Part shown: positions 34,400 through 45,155 of the stretch, piece after piece
Layout: every line of letters starts with the position of its first letter
How positions within the stretch are numbered: the first letter of the stretch is position 1
Origin: Lepus europaeus
Lineage: Eukaryota > Chordata > Mammalia > Lagomorpha > Leporidae
Length of the DNA stretch: 64,000 nucleotides
NCBI RefSeq assembly: GCF_033115175.1
Contig: NC_084844.1
Location: forward strand, 32,087,885 to 32,151,884
Direction of reading: 5' to 3'
Position numbers and translations under genes: made by a program
Notes under the pieces: generated by a model
What the model was told of the DNA's origin: nothing
What the model saw: only the letters and a program-made list of their open reading frames with translations
The model's database searches: none

Positions 34400-36600
34400 A
34401 CTGACAGTAGTTGTTGCTACATGATGAAATTTGAGCTTTCAGGGGGAAATTGGAAATTGAGAAAATGTCTATCTGCTACCGTGACACCAACAGCTTCTCA
34501 ACACTTAAAGCCCTGCCAATGAGGTCGCCGGAGAGACGGCAGAATGTCGCCACTGGCGTACAGCACCTTCCATGATCAGTGCTCATTTGCAGCCTTACTC
34601 ACTTAGCCAGTGCCCCTCTAAGCCAAATGTCCAGTTGGGTTTTTTGATGGCAGTGACCAAGGTATCCCTAGTACGTGGCTTAGCAGTGGGCCCACCGTAG
34701 GACTCCAGTAAGACTCACTGGGAACTGTTCAGCTGAGCGAACGGATCATTGAAGTGCCGGTCCCTTCTCCCTAATCTTCCCAAATCCCCCTCGGGAAGTT
34801 CCTTGACCGTGTCAGCCGGTTCATTATAACGGCTCAGGCCAAACGCACATAAAAAACATCAAAAAGTCATATATATTTCACACTGCTAAACAGCAGCTGA
34901 AATCATCGCTGAAGAAAAACAAGCAGAACAGACACACACGGAGAACAAGAAAGAAACCAGCCCCGGTTTCCATGACATTTCACTATTTATTTAAAATGTT
35001 AGGAAAATGAATATGCCACAAAGGCCTAGAAGTCATCATTAGTCAAAGATGAAAAGCCAGGCTGTAAATCTGCGGCAAACCACAAATTCAACAATTGCAT
35101 TGGCTGGGTCAGCAGTGACCCCGCATTGATGATAATCTCAAATGTTCCTGGACTTAGAAAGAGGGGCAAATGGAAAATAAGCCTTAATTCCTTTAGATTC
35201 CTTTCTTCAAGGGAGGAAAAAAAAACTGAAGCAAAACAAAAACCAATATCTCTGTTCCGTGTCCAATGCCAACCGAAATGATTTCAGTAAATAACTTCCT
35301 GGTAATTAGGGAAATAATCCCTTATTATGGCCTGGGAGTGGTGTGATAATGAAATTAAATATCTACCGGAACCTGATCTAAGCTGAGTATCACCAAGCGG
35401 ACACTTAATCTATTAAGGAAGGAACTTTCCCAAGAAAGCCAATTCCTTCCTGCGGCTTTCGCATGGAACTAAAGATCCATCGACATTTGGAGGAGCTGCC
35501 GTGCTCATCAGAGAGGGGAAGGTGGTCACAGGGGCAGGAGGCTGGCTCGGAACGTAGCTGCTCTGCAGACGCTGAGGGCTCTGCCCCAGAGGGAGCAGCC
35601 GGGTGCTGCGTGGGCTGACATCACAGTGGCTCTGGGCTGGTCCCCATGAGATGCTGAGGGTGCTGGAGTCGCCATGTGCATTTATCAAGGGTTCCACATT
35701 CGACAAAGACGACTCACAATAAGGCTACTATGATTTATATTTGCCCAACCAGAACATTCCTGAAAGGAACACGGGCCAGAATGGAAAGTTTCCTAGGAAG
35801 GCGTAGTCCCAGGGTACACAAGCACTTACGAATCCAATCACAAAAGACATAATTTAAGCTTGAATGTCATCTTTTTAAAGAATTTCCATGGTTCATCCCA
35901 GCACTTGGCAAACCATTTCCTCCCTAAAATTTAGGAAGAGTGGGAGAAATTTAATGAGTGTAAGTGAGGCAATAGAAAATATTTCTTTGAAATAACCTCC
36001 AGGTCCTACAACAAAGTTATGGCTCACAAAACTTCTCCCCTGGAGAGAGAAGCAAGGAAGGAAATGTTAGTGAGTATCATGAGCATTTAGCAAATGCCAA
36101 TCCGGTGCTTGGTGCTAGGCACCCAGGAGTGAAATCCAAATACTCCCCCACCACAAGCGATGTAGAACAGTCTCGGAGGAGGCACGGGAAAAGGTCAACC
36201 AGAGCCATCTTGGGCTGCAGGATGTTGTGATTCACTGGGGAGGAAACAGAGACATCGGAAGGCCTCTCGAGACAGACATCAGCCAGGGCGAGTCTCGATG
36301 CGCACACAGGAGCTCACCACATAGGACAAAGGCAGGTGCCCTGAAAGAACTTGAAACACGCCACCGTTTCACCTAATTTGCCTATCCTTGGGGATGTTGG
36401 AAGCCAGCAAATGGTATTAGAGCATCCACACCGAACTGTAGAAGCCAGCCTTTATTTCAACTCCCTCCTCACTGCACCTGTTCCTCCAGCCCCAGTAACA
36501 GACAACTGGGCTTGCATTTAAGGCATCCTAAGCAGGTTCCCAGCCAGTTTACCTTAAAACTTCTACTAGAACAGTCTCTCGGAGGTAGGAACATCAGTTA
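34400..36600. other. Repeat-poor intronic block, candidate conserved non-coding element
   Basis: About 2.2 kb with no C-repeat SINE, no long ORF and only one faint MIR/L3-like patch (36060-36130). The 34850-35400 core is A/T-rich with closely spaced transcription-factor words: AAACCACAA (RUNX-like, about 35077), AACAATTG (SOX-like, 35090-35097), GGTAATTAGG (homeodomain-like, about 35301). Repeat exclusion plus such words is typical of enhancers, but conservation cannot be tested here. Confidence 0.4.
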
Positions 36601-36612
36601 TTAACACTGTTT

Positions 36613-36989
36613 GGGGGGGGGGGGGTTCGGCACTGTTTGGTACTAGCGCTGTTTGGTGGGTAAAGTCACCACCTGTAGTGCCAGCATCCCATATGGGTGT
36701 CGGTTCAAGTCTGGGCTGCCCCACTTCTGATCCAGCTCTCTGCTATGGCCTGAGAGCAACGAAAGATGGCCCAAGTCCTTGGGCCCCTGCATCTGCATGG
36801 GAGACCCAGAGGAAGCTCCTGGCTCCTGGCTTCGGATTAGCACAGCTCCAGCCATTGTGGCCATCTGGGGAGTGACCCAGCGGATGGAAGACCTCTCTCT
36901 GTCTCTGTCTCTCTCTCTCTCTGCCTCTCTTTTTCTCTCTGTGTGTAACTCTGATGTTCAAATAAATATATAATTCTTTAAAAAAAATA
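36613..36989 (+). mobile_element. C-repeat SINE with aberrant G-rich 5' junction
   Basis: A G13 run (36613-36625) replaces the normal GGGGCC head and is followed by repeated CACTGTTTGGT-like words. The flank ACACTGTTTGGG recurs after the A-tail as ATACTGTTTGGG, a near-perfect target duplication. Confidence 0.88.
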
Positions 36990-37171
36990 CTGTTTGGGAA
37001 TGCAACTTGATAGTGTAACCTAAAAACCTTAAAAATATTCATTATCTTTAGACACACTGATTTATTTTCTGAGAATATACCCACAGCAAGACTATTCCCT
37101 ACAACAACTTAAAATATGAAAAGCACTTTGTGCACAAAAATGTTCTGAGTGCTGTTTATAAGAAAATTATT

Positions 37172-37532
37172 GGGTGGGGGGTATGTTTGGCCTAGCGGTT
37201 AGGATGCTGGGTTGGGGCGTTCATGTCCCATATCAGAGTGCCTGGGTTCAAGTCCCAGTTCCACTCCTAATTCCAGCTAATCTGTTAGGGCGGGAGGCAT
37301 TACCCTGGGAGGCAGCAGGTGATGGCTCAGGTGGTCCCTACCACCCATGTGGGAGACCCAGATGAAGTTCCAGCCTGGCCCAGCCCCAGTTGTTGTGGGC
37401 ATTGTGAATCAATAGATGATCTCTTTTCTCTCTCTCTCTCTCTCCCTCTCTCTCTCTATCCCCCTCTCTCTTTCTCTCTCTCCCTCTCCCTTTCAAGTAA
37501 AATAAATTAAGTTTAAAAAAATTTTTTTAAAA
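37172..37532 (+). mobile_element. C-repeat SINE, older subfamily
   Basis: GTTTGGCCTAGCGGTTAGGA head; (CT)n-rich tract 37423-37494. Confidence 0.92.
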
Positions 37533-38873
37533 ACAACAACTATGAGAGGCTAAGAATACTGCAAAGGAGCCCTCCCAGCAGGAGCCCTGACATGGGCCGG
37601 GAACACTGGAAATCCCGTGAGCCGAGCACTCAGGGCAGGCAGAGAGACCACCTGTGTCGACAGCAGGGCCTGAGCCCAGCCCCTCCACAGTCCTGGAGGG
37701 CCGGGGCCTTGTGAAGGCGCAGGGCCCCTGAGGGAGGTGTGGGAAGGAGCAGGGGGCCCGCCTGTCTGAAGGGCTCCCAGGCCACACCCACACAGCCTGC
37801 AGGGAGCACATTTTACATAGCAGGAGCTTAGACACCACCCCCCCACCCTGAAAACCAACAGGAGCGCACTCCACACTGGGAGACACTCCGGCATACTCTG
37901 CCAAACACAAATCCAGCCTTTCTCACTCAGCCCTCTGCTCATCACTTTGTCCCTAAGCAGAGTTTTCTGTCCCCATCAGAATCCCTGGGGCTTTGTGAGA
38001 CCCACGAGGCCTCTGCTGTGATGGGGCAGCAAGTCCATTCACCTGACGCCCACCTGTCTCCACGTGGGTGTCCCCAGGCCAGCTCCATCCCCCGGTGAGC
38101 GCCCACCCCATTCCTGGGAGGCCTTAGAACCCTGCTCTCCAACATCTCTGAGGATCGGGGACCAAGAGCTTCCTGAATCGGTCTCGTCACCGGTTTCTCC
38201 ACCAAAGCAGCTCCCAGATGACCTTCCGTTTGTCAGCCGCCATCAGCCCACACAACAGGCCAGCTCCAAAGAGCCTGAACACCAGGTTGCTGTGTAGAGA
38301 TGTTTCCTAGGTTTGAACGGCAGAGGGCATGCACAGCTCAGAGCAGAAAACAACTTCTATCTCAAGGTCAAGTGCTTCCTGCTACAGGGAATTTTGCACT
38401 GGTGTAGCCTCTGCAGGCCCTCTCGCTCGCTCACTCTCTCTCTCTCTGAGCCCTGTTCTCATCTTGTCCCCATACACTGGGTCTTTCATCCTGTCCTTCC
38501 TGGTGACCTCCATATATTCAAAATCCCTTCCCCTTTCTTACCCACGCCATCTGCCCCCCTCTTGATCTCCATCTCCAGCTCCTCCATCGAGGGCTCCCAC
38601 AAGGTGCTCACGCTCCTTGTGGGGGGGAGGGGGGTTGGCCCTCCACACAACAGAGAGGCACAGCAGTGATCTCTTCTGTTGTGCTCTCCAGCAAAATGTC
38701 AGGAAACAGCAGCCGTCGCAACCAATCGGCAGGATCTACATCCAACAGCCACATCCCTTGTGTGCACCAGCATGGCTGCTCTGAACGTGTTTCCAAGATG
38801 CCTGCATTTCCACAGCAGCCAACACTGGCCCATGTTGAAGAGGGCAACTGTCAAGAATACATATATCTATATA

Positions 38874-39174
38874 TTAAAATTTGTTTTTCATTTGAAAGGC
38901 AGAGATAGAAGGAGAGAGAAATCTTCTATCTGCTAGTTTGTTCCCGGCTGGGCCAAGCCGAAGCCAGGAGCCAGGAGCTCCTTCCAAGTCTCCTATGTGT
39001 TCTCCCACAACAGTGCAGGGGCCCAAGGACTTGAGTCATCTTCTGCTGCTTTCCCATGTGCATTAGCAGGGAGCTGGATTGGCAGTGGAGCAGCTGGGAC
39101 TTGAACCAGATGCCGATATGGGATGCCAGCACTGCAGGCAGAGGCTTGACCTCCTAAGCCATAGTGTCAGGCCC
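38874..39174 (-). mobile_element. C-repeat SINE
   Basis: Tail side AAAATTTGTTTTTCATTTGA; head side AAGCCATAGTGTCAGGCCCC. Confidence 0.93.
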
Positions 39175-41112
39175 CATGTGTCAATTATAAACTGCTTCAC
39201 AGATCTCTGTGGGGAGAGATAACAGCAAATTTTTGAACTTGCTTTCATGTTGAGTTAACGCCTCCCCAAAGCACGGTGCATTGGCCCTCACCAGTGACCT
39301 CTCGAAAGGGTTTGCTTTTGCACAGTCCCTGAGAAGGGAGAAGCCAAATCAAATAACCTCGCCTGTCAGCCCTCGGTAACTTAGAGTTGGTAGTGAGCAC
39401 ACGAGTCCCAGGGCTCAGTTCCCAAGGGCACACACATTCCCCAAAAATCACAAACTCCACTCATCTGCCTACGTCCACCTGCTTTTCTTTCGGACACCAT
39501 GGCAAGGAGGTGCAACCACACATCCAAAAATGCCACTTCCCATTTCCCACGGAGGGCAGCGTCTGGAAACCAGCATTTAGCAGGCTCCGTGTCCTGATAG
39601 ACAACCCTGTGAACCAGATTCAGTCACAGCATTCCCCCTGCTATGATCCCTGAGTGCTTCCCTGCTGTGTCAGCCCAAGGACCTGCCAGCCTGTTCCAGG
39701 ACAACCTTCCACTGGCCATCTCCCTCACTCCAGATAGCCCAGGTACTCAGGTCAAGGTCAAGGGTGGGAGCCAGACCTTCTGCAAAGCCTTTTCCAAAAC
39801 ACACACCCTCACATACACACACTCTTAGACACACAATGTTGGCAATCTCAAACACACAGGGTGATGCACCCATCCCGCCCTGCTCCCTGGCAAAGGGGCT
39901 GCCCGTAAGCAGATGGCTCCTGGCCTATGTTAGGAAAGAGGCAGGTGCAAGGTGGCCTTGGCTGAAGGGGAAGTGTCCTTCTCCAGGAATCAAGGGTCCT
40001 GAAACGCTTAGCTCCTTCATTCCTGCACTGAGGAGATGCGAGCCCGTGGGGAAGCCCTTGACCTCTGCAGGCCACAGGTCCAGCCGCACAGCCCCTCACG
40101 ATGTACTGACCAATCCGCGGCTCCCATATCTTATGCTCAGACTCAACTGGGAGTGCACGGCTGGGATGATCTGGATGGTCAGCTGCAAAGAATAAATCAC
40201 CTCTTCTCCCACATCAGCCTTGCTATTATTAATTTTGCTTTAAGTAAATCCATAAAAAGGAAAAGAAAACAATGAGACCCAAGGCGGGTGGGGAGCACAG
40301 GTGACCCAGTGCATCCTGGGTGCTGACTTTCTACTTCCTACTCCAGAGGCCTTAAATAAACCACCTGGCTCCTCCCCCAGGTAGGTGCCCTGCTGCCTGT
40401 AGCTCTTCCTCCAGCTGCGACACCAGGAAATCTGTGTCACCCTCAAAGCCCTATCCAGAATCCTGGAATATGAGACCTGGAATGAAACTTCTAGTCCAGA
40501 TTCTGGGCCAAATACTGCATTTTATAAACGAGAAACTTGACTCCAAAGTAGGAAGTAGAGTCCACACTCGTTGGTGATACAATATTGACGTGAATTGCCC
40601 AGGGTCGAACGTTCTGCCCACCTCACCTCCACCCCTTCCACTGCCTGAGAACTCCTCAGGCCTCAAACCTCAGCTGGGTGGACACCTCCTCTAGGAAGCC
40701 TTCCCAGCCTCCCTCTTCCTTTCAGTAAGAGTTCAAGGCCCTCATCTCCTGTTAGAGCCCAGCGGCCCTAGTCCCAGATGTTCTCATTAGAGGACTTGAG
40801 ACCTGCTGGCACACGCCGCCTCCATCTTCTCCAGCAGGCACCTGAGATAAAGGAGGGATGCCTAGCTCATCTTCCATCCTCGGTCTCTGGGGCTTGGCGG
40901 GGCACGGTCAATGTAAAATTTACTTAAGTGCACATCTTGTCCTGCAGCCTGCACCTGACACTCACTCACGTGCCCTCTGTCTAAACAGTGGATTCTTACT
41001 CTCCATGACATTGGTTCAACATCAAACTGTTGTCAAAATGCCTTGGAGTTCCCAGCGAAACCACAGGAGCTGGTATCACACGTGGCTGAATTCCCCCAGA
41101 AGGCCTTGCCCA

Positions 41113-41270
41113 GTGGGTCTCAGCCCCAGCTGCACCTCGGTAACCAGTAGGGAGCTTTAACTGTGTCCCCCTCCCCAACCTTAACACACACACACACACA
41201 CACACCCCGGCCACTCCTCTAGGAATGGGACCCCAGGCACCAGATTCTCCAGGTGGTTCCACCAGGACAG
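41113..41270 (+). repeat. MER5-like hAT transposon relic with (CA)n
   Basis: GGGTCTCAGCCCCAGCTGCA, GGGACCCCAGGCACCAGATT and CTCCAGGTGGTTCC match the non-autonomous hAT (MER5/Charlie) order. An internal (AC)n run lies at about 41185-41206. Confidence 0.6.
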
Positions 41271-42474
41271 AAGGCCTGAGGATTTTGGACAGTGGAGTCA
41301 AATGTCTGGGGGAGGGACATGCCGAGCTGGGGTGCATCCGGGGCTGGCTGGGAGATGGTGCTGGGACCGCAGGAGGATTCTAAGGCAGGAAGGAGTCATA
41401 GAGGAGTTAGATCAGGCAAGGCCAAGGCACCTAAGTAGAGCAGGCAGTGGTTAGATCTGTACAGATGAGCCAAACAAATGAGAAAAGGGCCAGGCATTCA
41501 GTAAAACTATGGAGCTGTGAGCCAGTGGAAGGTTGTCGAGGACTAAGGGAGGTGAGGACCATGAGCTGGGAGAAGCAGTTCTTGGGGGGTAGGTTCTGAG
41601 CAGGAAAAGGACCACTCGCAGCAGAGCTCCAGGGCACAAGTCAGCAGAGTGACAATTGGCAGGGTAGCAGGTGCTGGAAGGGGCCTGGAGGCAGCAGGCT
41701 GGGCCACAGTGGTACAAACCCTCCGTTAGTCCACAATCCAAGTTCAAAGCAGCCAGGTGCTGGCAGAGGAACTGTCAAGGGGCCGATGCTGGAGAGCCTG
41801 TCTCCCAGCACCTGCAGCAGGTGTACCCTCCTCGGAGGCCCTTTACCCAGGTTTCTCCAGCCTCCCTGGCTCCCGGGCCCCTGCAGACATCACAAGAAAA
41901 TCCATCTGGAGGGACCCCCAGTGCCCCTCTCTCCAGGCACGTTCTTCCCCATCCTCCTGTGCTCACAGAAAACCCTCCCTCACCCCACCACCCACCTCTT
42001 CCCTCTATCCTGTCTGCATCCCCTGCCAGCCCCCCGTGTCCGCCTCTGAGTGTGGCTGTCCTCTGACTTCACCCCTGGGTCTCTGCTCTTTTCATTGCTT
42101 CCTAGGCCACCTGCCCAAAGCCCGGATCTGTACTCCCTTGTTTGAAAAGTCCTTTACTTGTGCAGGAATGAACGCGAGACAAAGTCCAGGGTTCTCAGAT
42201 CCTTTGGGATGCCAGCCTGACCGATCTCCCAGACTCCTCCCCCTGCACCCGGATATTCTGGGCCACTTATTATTTCTTCTGCCAAAATATCACAAGCCAC
42301 ACCCACTCAACAGCCTGAAGTCCTTGACATTTTAAGTCACTCTGGAGCACAGCCATGAGCTCATCTCCACCAGGGTCTGAGCAGAAACCCAGGGGATGCA
42401 CCTGCACAGCCTCAGCACCTCGCCTGGCCCCTGCTATGGCAACTCTCCGAGGTGGCGTTAGCATTGGCTGAGCT

Positions 42475-42690
42475 CTGCCCTAAGGGCTCTGCTCTGTGCT
42501 ACCTTATCGTGCCTTTCATGAAGTACTTACTTTACGTTATTGTTTATAATATATCATGATAATATAAGTAATAATACTTATTATCCCTATGTCACAAATG
42601 AGAATACAGAGTTTCAGAATACAATGAAACATCCCTAAGGTAACACAATTAGAAAATGAGGAGATTCAGACCCAATCTGACCCTACAGCC
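42475..42690 (+). repeat. MIR relic
   Basis: GTACTTACTTTACGTTATTG and TTATTATCCCTATGTCACAA, then AACACAATTAGAAAATGAGG. Confidence 0.65.
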
Positions 42691-42736
42691 AGTACTCACA
42701 TCAGTGAGAAATATCACATTCTTAATAAGAGCCCCT

Positions 42737-43031
42737 TGAAATTTTTTATTTGTTTTTTTCATTTTATTTGAAAGGTAGAGAGAGATCTTCCAGCTGCTGG
42801 TTCACTCTCCCATCAAGCAGGGCTGGGCCAGACCAAAGCCAGGATCCCAGAACTCCATCTGGGTCTCCCACATGGGTGGCAGGGACTCAAGTCCTTCAGC
42901 CATCATCTGCTGCCTCCCAGGGGCATTATTAACAGGGAGCTAAATCAGAAGCAGAGGAGCCGGGACTTGAACCCGACACTCCAACAGTTGTCCCAAGCAG
43001 CAACTTAAGCTGTGCCAAATGCCTGCCCTTA
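42737..43031 (-). mobile_element. C-repeat SINE, older subfamily
   Basis: Very short CT tract (GAGAGAGATCTTCC on +); head side GCTGTGCCAAATGCCTGCCC. Confidence 0.9.
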
Positions 43032-43773
43032 GTAAGAGCCTTTTCAATGACATAAACAAAGTGCGTGATTCTTCATGGAGTGGAAGTAAATGAGGATGAG
43101 CCAGTGCCCCCTAAGGAGGCACAAGGAGGGAGACCTCCCCAGACATCCCGACTCAGCTGGATCACTGCTCCTCACCTCCACCTACGTGGGGTCAAAGCAC
43201 TCAAAAGTCTGGACCGCTCCAGCCACAGGAGGAGCAGAGCCGGCTTTGAACCAAGTCCAGGCCTGGCATGCCAGGGTCTACAGTGTCCAGGAGACTTGCA
43301 AGCAAAGGCAGGAGGGGGTTCCCTGGTTCAGAAAGACCAGGAAGGTGGTCACCAGGGACCCACAGGGCAGAGCTGATGCCAAAGAGGGCCGCAATGGTGG
43401 CCGAACCTCACAGGCTGTGGGGAACCAGCTGCTGTTGGCCAAGGATGCTGGCCCAGCCTGTCGGGGCCCGGCGGGGGAGGGAGAAGACGGGAGTTGGCAA
43501 CGGCTGAAGGGACAGCGCCCAGCAGCAGCTCATGATGACCCTTAGCAGCGTGCTCAGCATCCGGGGACACAGCCAATGACTGTTCACAACAGGTGGATGT
43601 GCAGGTAGTTTGCATGTTTCTTGCACCTGAAACTTTAACCCACCTTCCCCACCCCACCCCCAACTAGCAACCCTCGCTGGGACCAGCGCCTCCCTGGCTT
43701 AGCTTCCCACCAAACCCGCATTCAAACGATCATGATCGCGTTTCCTCCAGGACCCCCAGGGCCGGGCACTCAC

Positions 43774-43877
43774 GCGCATGGGCTCGTCACGGAAGCCGGC
43801 TTTGCGGGGCCACTCCTGCCTCCGGGATCTCAGGAGCTGCTTCGCCTGCTTTTCCGTCAGGAGCAGCGGGGAGGCCT
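43774..43877 (-). CDS. C17orf67: C17orf67 coding exon 2
   Basis: The acceptor CTCTTTCAG (ending at 43878) is followed by AG-GCC-TCC. The leftover G from exon 1 makes GAG, Glu17. The exon encodes residues 17-51, starting EASPLLLTEKQAKQLLRSRR and ending DEPMR, with donor CGC|GTGAGT and phase 0. It contains the basic stretch R33-S-R-R36, a match to the furin-type R-X-K/R-R cleavage consensus, followed by Q37. The upstream segment (residues about 17-36) would then be a propeptide. The cleavage is inference; the splice sites and reading frame are direct. Confidence 0.93.
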
Positions 43878-44244
43878 CTGAAAGAGTTGGTGCAGGGTCC
43901 TTCAGGGCTTGCTGGCCGGGGGCAGGTCCGCGGGTCCACGCCCTCCTCCCCTCCCCCCGACCCCAGCCAGGACAAAGGTTGCGCAGGCTCAACCTGGGCT
44001 AAAACAAAGCCCTTCTCGACCAAGGGCCTGGCCCAGAAAGCATGGGATTCTGGGCGGCTCTGCAAGGAATTTCAGTGGCTTCTCATCGAGTGAAGCCCGA
44101 GAGAAAGCTGCAGAACTGAAACCCATTTACCTCCTGCAATGCCCTGCTCCTTGCAAAGCGAGGGTTAACTGAACGAATTCGCTCCAGCCTAATTTCTGCA
44201 GGTCTCTAGTCTGCTTCCCATCCCCTGCTTTTGCCTGAGGAAGG

Positions 44245-44425
44245 CTTTTTTTTTTAAATCCTCAACAGACAAAATCAAGTTTAGAGCTGTTGAAAGCTGC
44301 CCATGACAATAAGATTGTGCCAAACTTGACCACCAGATGTAGCTCCTCAAACAAGGTAGTATGCTAATACAACTGTACTGCTTTGATAATCACCCATTCC
44401 AACTGTGAAAGATGTCATAACACAA
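44245..44425. repeat. Direct-repeat arm A inside C17orf67 intron 1
   Basis: From TTTTTTTTTAAATCCTCAAC through AAATCAAGTTTAGAGCTGTT and GTAGCTCCTCAAACAAGGTA. It aligns along its whole length with 45405-45590 at roughly 70% identity by eye. Confidence 0.75.
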
Positions 44426-44486
44426 GTATATCAGATCTGGGGGATCTCATGAGCTCTAAACAAAGGGATGAGGGTACTTCAAAAAG

Positions 44487-44848
44487 TTCACGGAAAAACA
44501 GAATGAAAAGCCAAGTCTATATAGCTGCCATAATGTATTTATGTCAGGATGTCTAAAAGATCTTAAATGTTCTCACTGCAGAGAAATAATAAGTATTTGA
44601 AAGTATTTGAATTCCTTTGCCTTCATGGCACAATGCATGCCTCTATGGAGACATCACATGTTACTCTAAATTTTTTTTTTAAAAAGCCTATTTTTGGTGC
44701 AAAAAAAGTTTCGGAATTTGTGAAGAACAGGGTCTTCAAAAAGTTCCTGGAAAATGCATATTATGAAAAGACTATGCATGGATTTCAGAAATTTTTGCAC
44801 CAAAAGAAACTTATCTTTTAAACATCATTTTCCACAAAAGTCCCTTTG
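44487..44848. repeat. TTCAAAAAGTTC-type DNA-transposon relic
   Basis: CTTCAAAAAGTTCACGGAAA at 44480s and CTTCAAAAAGTTCCTGGAAA at 44733 head two related segments. GCATGGATTTCAGAAATTTT and a far end TTTTCCACAAAAGTCCC look like the complementary terminus. Probably a mariner/Tc1-like MITE; family name not certain. Confidence 0.5.
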
Positions 44849-45106
44849 TATGTTTGAAAATTTTATCAGCATTTTTAAGAACTAGTGCTCAATTACCTTT
44901 ACGAATTTTTTTAAAAATAACTTATCTCTAATGATAGCAGTTCTAGAAGCCTGCTCTAGGAACAGAAAAGGAAAAAAAAAATCACTGAAATATCTATGTA
45001 CATTATACACTATTTGAAATGAAAAAAAAAAAATACGACATATAGAGTACCAGCCTGGTTCACCACGCCAGCATGGAACCAGGCTGGGTTGGGAGCGGGC
45101 GCTCAC

Positions 45107-45155
45107 CTGAGCAGAAAATCAGCCCGGTGATGAGGAGGAGCAGAAACATCTTCAT
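45107..45155 (-). CDS. C17orf67: C17orf67 coding exon 1 (signal peptide)
   Basis: Reading leftward from 45155, the exon encodes MKMFLLLLITGLIFCS plus the first base of E17. This is a textbook signal peptide: one Lys, a Leu-rich core, then a small residue before the mature chain. The donor is G|GTGAGC at 45106. The ATG has A at -3; a second ATG two codons later is weaker. The three exons together give an 89-residue protein recognised as the orthologue of human C17orf67, an uncharacterised secreted-type protein of about the same length that lies head to head with DGKE. No biochemical role is established. The exon could be the first exon or be preceded by an untranslated one; the sequence before the ATG is a weak acceptor (CTGTGCAG), so a local promoter is the simpler reading. 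Confidence 0.93.

Larger units (their letters stand above)
27401..43773 (-). other. C17orf67: C17orf67 intron 2 (16.4 kb)
   Basis: Bounded by GTGAGT at 43773 and CCACAG at 27401. Repeats described separately make up much of 27.6-34.4 kb and parts of 36.6-39.2 and 42.5-43.0 kb. 34.4-36.6 kb is free of young repeats. 37.53-38.87, 39.18-41.1, 41.3-42.47 and 43.03-43.77 kb are mostly unique or very old sequence in which I see no gene; several 60-190 codon open frames there lack homology I recognise and lack exon context. Confidence 0.8.
43878..45106 (-). other. C17orf67: C17orf67 intron 1
   Basis: The intron is 1.2 kb with GTGAGC donor and TTTCAG acceptor. It contains one arm of a diverged direct repeat (44245-44425) and a TTCAAAAAGTTC-type transposon relic (44487-44848). 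No C-repeat SINE is present. Confidence 0.85.
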
